From Bacteroidia bacterium (GTDB lineage: Bacteria > Bacteroidota > Bacteroidia > SpSt-205), in NCBI GenBank assembly GCA_026003235.1, contig BPGW01000003.1, positions 1 to 64,000 on the forward strand: DNA of 64,000 nt, read 5' to 3'. The position numbers and the translations under genes were made by a program. The notes under the pieces are model-generated. The model made no database searches. It was given only the letters and a program-made list of their open reading frames with translations, and was not told the DNA's origin. Numbering within the stretch: position 1 is the stretch's first letter; every line of letters begins with the position of its first letter. This document shows, one piece after another, positions 55,519 through 63,810 of this stretch.

Positions 55519-56391
55519 AGCTTTTCCAATATCCAGAGTTGGGCCGATCGGCTGCGCGGATTGGCTAATCTTTCTTCCTGGCTTGGGCGAAGCACGGCGA
55601 GCTTGCGCCAATTGTATGTTTTATGGCCTGTGGTGAGGTCTTCCTGGGCGGGCTGCTGATAGAGCGCTTTTACGAGGCGGGCTTCGCCGCTGTGGTAGGT
55701 CAGGACGACCAGGCGTCCTCCCGGGCGTATGGCTTGGGTGCACCATGTGAGAAGCGCTTGGAGGGCCTCCAGTTCTGCGTTGAGGGCGATTCGCAGGGCC
55801 TGAAAAACCTGCGGCAGGTAGCGGGGGGCTTTTGCGCCATAGACCTGGCGAGCCGCTTCGGCCAGGTCCCAAGTGGTGAAGCCGGGCCTCCACGCCCGCT
55901 GAATAGCCCTGGCCAGCTTGCGGCTGTGGGGCAGATCGCCATACACGCGCAGATGATGGGCAAGGGTCTCTTCCTTCTGCCAGGAAAGCCATGCCCAAGC
56001 GGGTGCCCCTTCTTGGGGGTTCATGCGCAGGTCCAGCGGCGCTTCAAACCGGTAGCTAAAGCCCCGTTCAGCCGTGTCAAGCTGGTGGGAAGAGACCCCC
56101 AAGTCCGCAAGAAGGCCTGTGAGGGCGGCTCACGCCTTGCGCGCTGAGGAGCAGACCCAGGTCTCGGAAGTTGCCCCGAAGGGGATGAAAGCGAGCATCT
56201 TGGAGGCAGTCCAGGGGGGCATCGGGGTCTTGGTCCAAGCCGAAAAGCTGGCCCTCCGGTCCCAGTCGGGCTAAAATAGCCCGACTATGCCCTCCCCCGC
56301 CGAAGGTGGCGTCTACATATACACCGGCGGGGTCGGTCACCAGGGCTTGGGCCGCTTCCTGGCAGAGGACAGGCTGGTGGTAGCTCGTCAT
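55515..56391 (-). CDS. rsmH: 16S rRNA m4C1402 methyltransferase (one frameshift)
   Basis: RsmH methylates C1402 in the ribosomal P site. Restored length is 291 residues: [27 protein letters not shown] (the SAM loop), [52 protein letters not shown] and the C-terminal [18 protein letters not shown]. One surplus G near 56128 (C on the coding strand) breaks the frame between LLSAQGVS and the LTGLLADLG segment. It overlaps mraZ by 4 bases. Confidence 0.93.
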
Positions 56392-56834
56392 GAGCGTCCC
56401 AAAAACTTCTCGATCCATTCCCCGAAGTGGTTTTCGGTCTGGGCTTGCCAGTTTTCGTAGCGTTCTCTGCCCCAGAGTTCAATGCGGTCTCGCAGGCCTA
56501 CCAGCACCAGCTCTGACGCTATGCCTGCGTAGTCGCAGAAGGGCTTAGGCACCACGAGCCGCCCCGCTGCGTCCAGGCTTGCGGGTTGGGCACCACTCTG
56601 AAAGAGCCTCACAAAACTCCGACCTTCTGGGGTGAAAAGATTCACTTTTTCGTGGATTTTTTCCAGTTCCTTTTTCCAAACTTCAAGTGGGTACAGCCAG
56701 AGGCAGGGGTCAGGGGCTTTTTGCAGGACGAAATGGGTGCGGCTTCCCTCCGGCAGCAGCGCAAGCAAGGCGCTCGGCAGGACAAAGCGCCGCTTGGTAT
56801 CCAGCCGAGCTACGTATTCGCCGAAGAGAAACAC
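56388..56834 (-). CDS. mraZ: Transcriptional regulator MraZ
   Basis: MraZ is the AbrB-like regulator that heads the dcw cluster and in many bacteria represses it. The 148-residue product has two MraZ swaps: [20 protein letters not shown] and the second [19 protein letters not shown]. The start is GTG at 56834-56832, because TACCTTTG ends 7 bases upstream. Direct MraZ boxes (TGGGA/GTGGGA repeats) are not obvious in the 125 bases before it. Confidence 0.95.
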   Translation of the reverse strand: MFLFGEYVARLDTKRRFVLPSALLALLPEGSRTHFVLQKAPDPCLWLYPLEVWKKELEKIHEKVNLFTPEGRSFVRLFQSGAQPASLDAAGRLVVPKPFCDYAGIASELVLVGLRDRIELWGRERYENWQAQTENHFGEWIEKFLGRS

Positions 56835-56841
56835 AGCCTGA

Positions 56842-56849
56842 CAAAGGTA
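56842..56849 (-). promoter_or_regulatory. TACCTTTG -7 motif of the dcw operon
   Basis: It lies 7 bases before the mraZ GTG and is likely to drive the run of overlapping genes down to 44598. Confidence 0.6.
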
Positions 56850-56886
56850 GCCACTTTGCTCCACTTGGCTCCACTTGGCGCCCCTC

Positions 56887-56917
56887 GGTGGATAACCCCC
56901 AGGTGTAGTGTGGATAA
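56887..56917. promoter_or_regulatory. DnaA-box pair between mraZ and dnaN
   Basis: TGTGGATAA (56909-56917) is a perfect DnaA box and GGTGGATAA (56887-56895) differs by one base. They have the same orientation, 22 bp (about two turns) apart, between the divergent dcw and dnaN promoters. A regulatory role is inferred; two boxes are too few to call an origin. Confidence 0.55.
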
Positions 56918-56946
56918 GCGCTCCTTCCTGTGTGCTGGGACTTTTC

Positions 56947-56954
56947 TACCTTCG
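56947..56954 (+). promoter_or_regulatory. TACCTTCG, variant -7 motif of dnaN
   Basis: It ends 4 bases before the ATG at 56959; one mismatch. Confidence 0.5.
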
Positions 56955-56958
56955 CCTT

Positions 56959-58080
56959 ATGGCGTTTCAGGTTCGGGCTGAGGTGCTGCGAGAGGCGATT
57001 GCCCGAGTGCTTCCACTGGTGCCCTCTCGCTCTTTATACCCCATCACGCAGAATATCCTTCTCTACCAGCAAGTGGAAGACATGGAGGTACGTGCCACCG
57101 ACCTGGAGATGAGCCTTCGCACTTGGGTGCGCGTCCTTCCTGAAGAAGGCGATGCGGTCCGGCTGGCTTTACCTCCTAAAGTTCTCCTAGACCTCCTCAA
57201 GGGTTTTGCAGGCGACGAAGTGCTAACCTTTCGCCAGAAAGACTATACTCTGCAAGTTTCCTCTCATTACGGTCATTACGAGTTTAGCGGCTTTGCCCCT
57301 GAGGAATTTCCTGCTTTTCCTGCTCGGCCGGAAAAGGAAGGGGTATCCTTTCCTTTTTCGCGGTTCACGCAGGTGGTGGAGCGAACCGCTTTTGCGGCCA
57401 GCCACGAAGAGACCCGTCCCGTCATGACGGGCCTTTACTTTGACTTTGAGGAGACCCAGACCAACTTCGTCGCGACGGACTCTCATGTCCTGGTCTTGGT
57501 CACGGTGCCGGATCTGCGGCTTGCCGGCGCTCCTAAGCTTATCATCCCCGTCAAAGCGCTAAAAGCTTTTCAGCAGGCTATCAAGGGCCTACCTGAAAGC
57601 GACGAACTGACCTTATACCCCTCCGAGGGCCAAGCATTTTTCCACCACCCCCTGGTGGAGATGGTGTGCCGCCTGATTGACGGCCAATACCCCAGCTATA
57701 AGGCTGTGATCCCCCCCAACCCTCCTTATGTGGCTCGCTTGAACACGGAAACTTTCCAGCGTACCCTCAAACGGCTTTCTGTCTTGGCTAATAAGAAGAT
57801 GGGCCTCATTCGGCTGGAGTTTGTGGGCAATGTCCTCACTGCCCGAGTAGAAGATACGGAGGGCGGCCTGCGGGGAGAAGAACACCTGCCCTGCGAGTAC
57901 GAAGGGCCTGACTTCCAGATTGCCTTTCGCAGCACCATTTTGGAGGAGGTCCTTGAGCATCTTTATGCTCCTCACTTCCTCCTGCGTATGGAAGCCCCTG
58001 GTCGTGCGGCTCGGTTTGAGCCTGACCCGCAGTCTCCCCATGAGGAAGCCCTCTTCCTTGTCATGCCCATGATGCTGTGA
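56959..58080 (+). CDS. dnaN: DNA polymerase III beta subunit (sliding clamp)
   Basis: The clamp tethers polymerase III to DNA. The 373-residue product has three clamp domains: VLREAIARVLPLVPSRSLYPI, then SRFTQVVERTAFAASHEETRPVMTGLYF (split here), FVATDSHVLVLV, LIDGQYPSYKAVIP and the C-terminal FLVMPMML, which carries the usual MPM-type end. dnaA and recF are not adjacent. The GTGA overlap with the next gene is notable, since an acyltransferase is not a usual partner. Confidence 0.97.
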   Translation: MAFQVRAEVLREAIARVLPLVPSRSLYPITQNILLYQQVEDMEVRATDLEMSLRTWVRVLPEEGDAVRLALPPKVLLDLLKGFAGDEVLTFRQKDYTLQVSSHYGHYEFSGFAPEEFPAFPARPEKEGVSFPFSRFTQVVERTAFAASHEETRPVMTGLYFDFEETQTNFVATDSHVLVLVTVPDLRLAGAPKLIIPVKALKAFQQAIKGLPESDELTLYPSEGQAFFHHPLVEMVCRLIDGQYPSYKAVIPPNPPYVARLNTETFQRTLKRLSVLANKKMGLIRLEFVGNVLTARVEDTEGGLRGEEHLPCEYEGPDFQIAFRSTILEEVLEHLYAPHFLLRMEAPGRAARFEPDPQSPHEEALFLVMPMML

Positions 58081-58685
58081 TCCTCTACGGTGGTGGTGAC
58101 CATGCCCTCGCCGTGTGGGAAATCCTCCAGCTGTTGAAAATTCCCTGCGAGGGTTTTTTTGACGATGGGGAGGGGCCCTTTACGCTGCCTGCGGCCTTGC
58201 ACCTAGGTCCTTATTCCCCGGAGGTGCTGCCTAGCACGCCGGTCTTGCTTGCCATGACAGACAACACCGTTCGGCGAAACCTTTCTCTGCGTGTTCGGCA
58301 TCCGATAGCGCCGCCTGTGGTGCATCCCCGTGCGTATGTGTCGGCTTCTGCGTCGGTGGGGCCGGGCGCTGTGGTGCTGGCGGGCGCCGTGGTCCACAGT
58401 CGGGCCCGTGTAGGCGCCCACACCATTGTCAACACCGGCGCTGTCGTGGAACACTTTGCCGAGGTGGGGAGCTTCTGTCACTTGTCTCCGGGGGTGATCG
58501 TGGGTTGCCGGAGCCGAGTGGGGGACGCTTGCTTTGTGGGCAGCGGCGCCATCATCGTGCCCAAAGCGGCCGTCGGCGAAGGATGCGTGATCGGAGCCGG
58601 CAGCCTCGTGCTCAAAGACCTTCCGCCTTTTACCCGCGCATGGGGCCACCCCGCCCGACCCCAGTCCGAAAATCCTTCTCCTTAA
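58077..58685 (+). CDS. NeuD/PglD-like sugar O- or N-acyltransferase
   Basis: The 202-residue product has an N-terminal nucleotide-like fold (LYGGGDHALAVWEIL) and a C-terminal left-handed beta-helix of hexapeptide repeats (PGAVVLAGAVVHSRARVGAHTIV, GSFCHLSPGVIVG, VGEGCVIGAGSLVLKDLPP, quoted in part). The family acetylates sugars for surface glycans or sialic-acid-like molecules. The GTG start overlaps the dnaN stop. The acceptor is unknown. Confidence 0.87.
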   Translation: MILYGGGDHALAVWEILQLLKIPCEGFFDDGEGPFTLPAALHLGPYSPEVLPSTPVLLAMTDNTVRRNLSLRVRHPIAPPVVHPRAYVSASASVGPGAVVLAGAVVHSRARVGAHTIVNTGAVVEHFAEVGSFCHLSPGVIVGCRSRVGDACFVGSGAIIVPKAAVGEGCVIGAGSLVLKDLPPFTRAWGHPARPQSENPSP

Positions 58686-58692
58686 AGTTTTG

Positions 58693-58700
58693 TACTTTTG
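58693..58700 (+). promoter_or_regulatory. TACTTTTG -7 motif of porE
   Basis: It ends 6 bases before the ATG at 58707; a second ATG follows at 58710. Confidence 0.6.
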
Positions 58701-58706
58701 CTCGTT

Positions 58707-60678
58707 ATGATGCGTATTGTACTATGGTTGACCGTTGCAAGCGTGGGGGTAGGCCTATGGGCCCAGCCTCAAAAAGCGGACAAGCATCTGCGCCGCGCCG
58801 AAGAGCTCATGCAGATGGAGGACTATGCCAATGCCCTCGCCGAGTATGAAAGCGCCCTCCAGTACAACCCCTTCAGCGCAGAAGCCTACGCGAACGGAGC
58901 CTATTGCGCTTGGCGTGTGCGGCAGAATAAAAAAGCGGTGGAGTACTTCCAGAAGGCTGAGCAGATGCAGGTGAACTTTTCTCCCCGGCTGCTTATAGCG
59001 TATGCGGATGCCCTTCAGCGGATAGGTCAGCCCGGCAAAGCCCGCCCTCTCGTAGAGCGGCTTTTGGCGCAGACGCGGCCCACGGACCCCGCCTACGAAC
59101 GGCTACGGGTTACCCTGCAGCACCTCAAGAACGCAGAAAAGTACCTCGCCAGCCCCATCTCCATCCAAATCAAAAACCTGGGCGGCTCCATCAATTCTCC
59201 TTATCCCGATTATGCGCCGGTTATCTCGGCGGATGAGAGCGTATTGCTTTTCACTTCCCGGCGGCCTGGCTCAACAGGGGGTAAGCTGGCGGGCGATGGA
59301 CTGGCCTACGAGGATGTTTACATTTCAGAGAAGGCCCCTGACGGCTCTTGGTCGGCCCCTCGCAACCTCGGCGCTCCGGTCAATACGGCTGTCCACGATG
59401 CGTGTATCGCGCTCTCGGCCGATGGGCAAACCCTTTTCCTCTTCAACTCGGAGAATGGCGGCGATATCTTTCAGAGTCGGCTCAAAGGCAGCCGGTGGTT
59501 AGCCCCCAAAAACCTGGGCAGCCCCATCAACAGCAAACACTGGGAGCCTTCGGTGTGCCTCTCGGCCGACGAACGGACCCTCTTTTTTGTCTCAGATCGG
59601 CCAGGGGGCCTGGGCGGGCGCGACATCTACATGTGCCGGCGCCTACCTAATGGCAAATGGAGTTCCCCGATCAACCTCGGCCCCCCCGTCAACACCCCCT
59701 ATGACGAAGACGGCCCTTTCTTTCATCCGGACGGCAAAACCCTGTTTTTCTCCTCTAACGGTCCAGCTTCCATGGGGGGGTTTGATATTTTTCGTACGGA
59801 GCTGCGGCCGGACAGCTCCTGGGCCCCCCCGGTCAACCTGGGGTATCCCATCAATACGCCAGGGTGACGATATTTACTTCGTGCTGTCGGCCAGCGGGCT
59901 TCATGGTTATTACGCCAGCGAAAGGGAAGATTCCTACGGCGAGAAGGACCTTTACCTTGTGGACTTCTCTACTTTGAAGGTTGAGGAGCCTCCTGTGGCA
60001 GAGAAAAAAGAGGAGGATTTGCAGATTTCCTCGGAGCCGGCTACCCTCACCTTCCGGCCTAACCTCACCCTTGTGACAGGCATCATCTTTGATGCGGAGA
60101 CCCAGGCTCCGCTGGAAGCGACCATCACCATCGTAGACAATGTCAAAGGGGACACCGTAGCGGTGCTCACCTCCAACGCCGCCACGGGTAAATACCTCAT
60201 CTCGCTGCCCGCAGGCCGCAACTACGGCATCGCCGTCACGGCAGAAGGGTACGCTTTCCACTCCGAAAACTTTATCGTGGAGGAGGCCCAAGGGTACCGC
60301 GAAGTGCGCAAAGACATCGGCCTGAATAAGTACAAATCCGGTACGGTCATCATCCTCAAGAATATTTTCTTTGACTTTGACAAGGCCACGCTGCGGCCCG
60401 AGTCCAAAGCCGAGCTGGAGCGGGTGTACCAGATCCTGGTGGAGAACCCGAAAATGAAAGTCCGCATAGCCGGCCATACCGATAGCATGGGTTCGGATGA
60501 GTACAACCAGCGCCTCTCGGAAGCCCGTGCCAAATCGGTGTACGAATACCTCATCCAGCGGGGTATTTCTGCGGATCGTCTTTCGTACATCGGGTACGGG
60601 GAGAGCCGTCCTATAGACACCAACGACACCGAGGAGGGCCGTCAGAATAACCGCCGTGTGGAACTTGAGATTCTCTAA
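58707..60678 (+). CDS. porE: PorE-like T9SS protein: TPR, PD40 propeller, CarboxypepD-like, OmpA (one frameshift)
   Basis: Restored length is about 656 residues. It has a signal peptide (IVLWLTVASVGVGLWAQ), TPR pairs (ADKHLRRAEELMQMEDYANAL), a PD40 beta-propeller with repeated SADESVLLFTS, SADGQTLFLFNS, SADERTLFFVSD and HPDGKTLFFSSN blades, then a carboxypeptidase-regulatory-like domain (VTGIIFDAETQAPLEATI). The OmpA-like peptidoglycan-binding domain ends it (FFDFDKATLRPESKAELERV, IAGHTDSMGSDEYNQRLSEARA, quoted in part). This four-part order is that of PorE, the T9SS anchor to peptidoglycan. One surplus G in 59862-59864 breaks the last blade. Confidence 0.88.
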
Positions 60679-60735
60679 GCGGCGCCATCCCTGGGGGGCG
60701 GCTAAGCCCTTCTCAGACCCTTCTCAAAAAAAGTG

Positions 60736-60743
60736 TATCTTTG
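60736..60743 (+). promoter_or_regulatory. TATCTTTG -7 motif of rsfS
   Basis: It ends 7 bases before the ATG at 60751. Confidence 0.6.
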
Positions 60744-60750
60744 TTTGGAC

Positions 60751-61134
60751 ATGAGTAAACGCGCCCTGCTGGCGAAAACGACTCTCTCTACCGCTGAGCG
60801 GCTTGCGCTGGTTCAAGAGGTTCTCGCCAGTAAGAAAGCCGAAGACATCCTTAGCTTGGATTTACGGGGGTTGGGGTATCTGTTGTGCGATTATTTTGTG
60901 ATTGCGACGGCGGAGTCGGATCGCCAGGCCCAGGCTGCTGTGGATGGCATTTTGGAGCGGCTCAAAGAACTGGAGGGCCCTCTAAGCTCTTATCACGTGG
61001 AGGGGTACGAGGTGGGGCAGTGGATTTTGCTGGACTTGGGTGACATCATCGTCCATGTGCAGCAGCCGGAGGTTCGTCGGTACTATCGCCTTGAAGAGCT
61101 CTGGGGCGACGCCAAGCAGCACCGTTATGCTTGA
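60751..61134 (+). CDS. rsfS: Ribosomal silencing factor RsfS
   Basis: RsfS binds ribosomal protein L14 and blocks joining of the subunits when nutrients are low. The 127-residue product has the family core KAEDILSLDLRG, CDYFVIATAESDRQAQAAVD and the YEVGQWILLDLGDIIVHVQQPEVRRYYRLEELWGDA region (given in part). Its last 8 bases overlap the DedA-like gene. Confidence 0.95.
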   Translation: MSKRALLAKTTLSTAERLALVQEVLASKKAEDILSLDLRGLGYLLCDYFVIATAESDRQAQAAVDGILERLKELEGPLSSYHVEGYEVGQWILLDLGDIIVHVQQPEVRRYYRLEELWGDAKQHRYA

Positions 61135-61762
61135 CGATTTCTCCTTTACCAGCCTTTTCAACCCTAAAACCCTCATTCACCTGGGGGGGATTGGACTGGT
61201 GATGGGGATGGTGTTCGCAGAGACGGGCTTGTTGGTGGGTATTATTTTTCCCGGTGACTCGCTCCTTTTTACGGCGGGTTTGCTCACGGCGGTGGGGATT
61301 TTGAAGCTGCCTTTTGGGGTGGTAGCTGCCGGCATCGCCTTGGCCGCTTTTTTGGGCGACCAGAGTGGCTACTGGATTGGCTGGCGCACGGGACGAGCGT
61401 TGTTTAGCCGCCCTAAGAGCCTATTTTTCCGTCCAGAATACGTGACCCTCACCCGCGACTTCTACCGAAAATATGGAAGCTTGGTGCTCATCCTGGGTAA
61501 GTTTCTCCCCATCGTGCGTACCTTCGCTCCCTTGCTTGCAGGGGTGATTGAGATGCCTTACTGGAGGTTTGTCGCGATGAGCTTGCTTGGGTCTCTGGCC
61601 TGGCCAGCCGTGCTCGTGTCAGCGGGCTACTTCTTGGGGGAGGTGCCTTGGGTGCAAGCGTATTACGAATGGATCATCGTAGCCCTTGTGGTAGTGACCA
61701 CGGGGCCCATTCTATGGCGGGTGTGGCGCGCCGCCCGAACCCGCTCTCAGATCCCAACCTAA
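61127..61762 (+). CDS. DedA-family membrane protein
   Basis: The 211-residue product has the DedA pattern: a reentrant motif with VFAETGLLVGIIFPGDSLLF, GDQSGYWIGWRTG, LILGKFLPIVRTFAPLLAGV and the conserved F-x-R region (FYRKYGSLVL), with about five hydrophobic segments. DedA proteins are thought to flip undecaprenyl phosphate or phospholipids across the inner membrane. A short cytoplasmic basic tail ends it. Confidence 0.93.
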   Translation: MLDDFSFTSLFNPKTLIHLGGIGLVMGMVFAETGLLVGIIFPGDSLLFTAGLLTAVGILKLPFGVVAAGIALAAFLGDQSGYWIGWRTGRALFSRPKSLFFRPEYVTLTRDFYRKYGSLVLILGKFLPIVRTFAPLLAGVIEMPYWRFVAMSLLGSLAWPAVLVSAGYFLGEVPWVQAYYEWIIVALVVVTTGPILWRVWRAARTRSQIPT

Positions 61763-61768
61763 GCCCCT

Positions 61769-63112
61769 ATGCTGCAGGAACTGGAAGACTTTCTCGTCCC
61801 TGTCCAAGAAGAAGAGCTACCCCTTTTATGGCAGCGTCTTTTGGAGCATTTGAGTCGGCTGCTGCAGGCGCCGGCGAGCCTCCTGTATGCGGCCGATCCG
61901 GCTGAGTATGCGCACTTCCGCTATGAAGCGGGCGTAGGTTTGGCCCATACCCCTCAGCCTCAAGTCTTTAAGCTGGGCGAAGGCTTTCTCGGCCAAGCCG
62001 TGTATGAGAAAGCCCCCTTGATGCAGACTTTTCCTGCGGCTGTACTGGGGGAGTCGTGGCTTTCGGCCCTCGTTGAAGTAGAAGAGGTGTCGCTGGTGGC
62101 TATTCCTCTCCTTTACCAGGGGCAGGTGGAAGGGTTGTGGGTCCTTGCCTCTACCGCTTCAGAGGTCCCTTCCCTCCTCAAGGAGCCTGCCTGGAAGGCC
62201 TTTTTGGAGAAGTGGGCCGCTTACCTGCATAGCCTTCGTTCGCGGCGGTACATCCAGGCCCTCCTGGAGCAGACCCAGGTCCAGAACCAGGAACTCCTCA
62301 CCCGAGAGGAGGAGCTGCGCCAGAACCTGGAAGAGCTGGCCGTTACGCAGGAGGAGATGCGCCGCACCCAGCAGCTTCTGGCCGAAAGAGCCCGATGGCA
62401 GGAGTTTGCGATTGACCTTTTTACGCTCATGGCCGGCTCGGCCGTGCCGGCCCGCTTTGACAGTGTGGCTCGCATCTTCCTGGCCCAACTCGGACAGTAT
62501 GTGGGAGCGCAAGCCTGTGCAGCCCTCTTGCCTACAGAGGAGAGCTTCACCCTTCTTTATCACTGGAAAGCTCGCAAAGCCGCCTTTGAACCGCCTGCCC
62601 AGTGGTCTTTTTCTGAGCACCTCCTCTCGGCGCTCACCAGCCAACGAACCTGCACAACCGCCACCTCCCGTGAAGTAGGCCTTGAAGCGGGGCCTTCTCA
62701 CTGGGTGGTCGCACCTTACTTTACGCCTCAGGGGTTGGGGGGGCTGCTGGCCGTGGGGTTTGCCGAAGCTACGCCTTTAGAGCCTGAAGCTGCTCGGGCC
62801 TATAGCTGGCTGTCCATAGCGTTTTTTTCCGCTTACGAGCGCATACAAAGCCAAATAGCCCGATACACAAGTCTTATCCAAACCTTAGCCCAGCTAACAG
62901 GGGCCTCTATACAAAGGGTGAACCTCTCGGGCTTTCCTGCACAGCTTCCCTGGACTCCACCTGGACCCGATCAATCCGCCTACTGGGACTCTTTACAAAA
63001 AGCGATAGAGGATCGGGAGGACTTCTGGGTGCCCCCACCTGACCTTTCTGCAGGCCGTGAGCTGGTGCTACTTATAGGGAAAGAAACCGCTGTACGACTT
63101 ACTTGGCCATGA
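61769..63112 (+). CDS. Soluble tandem GAF-type sensor protein without output domain
   Basis: The 447-residue product has a GAF-like N-terminal domain (LLQAPASLLYAADPAEYAHF ... VAIPLLYQGQVEGLWVLAS). A coiled-coil of about 70 residues follows (LLEQTQVQNQELLTREEELR, EEMRRTQQLLAER), then a second GAF-like domain (AQACAALLPTEESFTLLYHW, GGLLAVGFAEATPLEPEAA). No kinase, GGDEF, HATPase or DNA-binding domain follows, so signalling would be through partners. The ligand is unknown. Confidence 0.75.
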   Translation: MLQELEDFLVPVQEEELPLLWQRLLEHLSRLLQAPASLLYAADPAEYAHFRYEAGVGLAHTPQPQVFKLGEGFLGQAVYEKAPLMQTFPAAVLGESWLSALVEVEEVSLVAIPLLYQGQVEGLWVLASTASEVPSLLKEPAWKAFLEKWAAYLHSLRSRRYIQALLEQTQVQNQELLTREEELRQNLEELAVTQEEMRRTQQLLAERARWQEFAIDLFTLMAGSAVPARFDSVARIFLAQLGQYVGAQACAALLPTEESFTLLYHWKARKAAFEPPAQWSFSEHLLSALTSQRTCTTATSREVGLEAGPSHWVVAPYFTPQGLGGLLAVGFAEATPLEPEAARAYSWLSIAFFSAYERIQSQIARYTSLIQTLAQLTGASIQRVNLSGFPAQLPWTPPGPDQSAYWDSLQKAIEDREDFWVPPPDLSAGRELVLLIGKETAVRLTWP

Positions 63113-63561
63113 GGCGCTACGGGTGGAGCCTCCTCTTCTTGCTAAGTGCTTGTAAGCGAGAGCCGGTGGTCTTTTCCGTGGTGCCCCAGATTGAGTTTGT
63201 TGAGATAGTGCCTCGGCAAGTTCCTGACTACGGCACATTGACGATCACAATCCGCTATCGCGATGGGGATGGCGATCTGGGTGGGCAGCCTGACGGTGCC
63301 TCAGATTTGTTTCTGGTTGACCTGCGGGACAGTACGCGCTTTCCCAGCGGATACGATGGGATCTTGCGCTACAACATGCCCCGATTTTATGAGGGGCCGA
63401 CCCAATCCATCCAAGGAACCATTCAGATCACCGTGCCGGGGATAGTGCGGCTCAATTCCAGCCTCTTAGCCGAACCTTTAGCCTTTGAGATATACCTTTT
63501 GGACCGCGCTGGGCACCGTAGCAATACCGTTCGCACCGATACGGTCTACATTGTACCATGA
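63109..63561 (+). CDS. Lipoprotein with an Ig-like mature region
   Basis: The 150-residue product has a clear lipoprotein signal (WSLLFLLSAC with LSAC lipobox) and a single beta-rich domain (IEFVEIVPRQVPDYGTLTI, RYRDGDGDLGG) resembling Ig-like domains of Bacteroidota surface lipoproteins. It ends with [13 protein letters not shown] overlap with the GAF gene and with the next gene places it in the same operon. Function unknown. Confidence 0.75.
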   Translation: MRRYGWSLLFLLSACKREPVVFSVVPQIEFVEIVPRQVPDYGTLTITIRYRDGDGDLGGQPDGASDLFLVDLRDSTRFPSGYDGILRYNMPRFYEGPTQSIQGTIQITVPGIVRLNSSLLAEPLAFEIYLLDRAGHRSNTVRTDTVYIVP

Positions 63562-63794
63562 CCGGCTGGGTGAAGGTGGCCGAAGGACCCAATGGCCTTT
63601 GGGTGGCCCTTCTGCGCACCTACCTGGAAAACGCCGGCATCCCCGTCTGGGTGGAGAACGAACATACCCAGGCGGTGTTTGGGGCAGGTTTGTTGGGCTC
63701 GCCCAATCCGGCGGTTGGGCCTTTGCGGCTGTGGGTGCCCCAGCGCTACGAGCAGGAAGCCTTGCGGCTTATTGAGGTTTTTTTCGCCCTGTAG
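63558..63794 (+). CDS. DUF2007-type small signal-transducing-like protein
   Basis: The 78-residue product has the pattern of DUF2007: [49 protein letters not shown] and a closing helix [12 protein letters not shown]. It is small and cytoplasmic. The ATG overlaps the preceding stop. The family has no settled function. Confidence 0.75.
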   Translation: MTGWVKVAEGPNGLWVALLRTYLENAGIPVWVENEHTQAVFGAGLLGSPNPAVGPLRLWVPQRYEQEALRLIEVFFAL

Positions 63795-63798
63795 GGGG

Positions 63799-63806
63799 TA
63801 CCTTTG
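63799..63806 (+). promoter_or_regulatory. TACCTTTG -7 motif of ychF
   Basis: It ends 4 bases before the ATG at 63811. Confidence 0.6.
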
Positions 63807-63810
63807 TGGC

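Noticed and set aside
56865-56958. Chromosomal origin next to dnaN
   Set aside because: Only two DnaA-type boxes, no AT-rich unwinding region, and no dnaA gene nearby.
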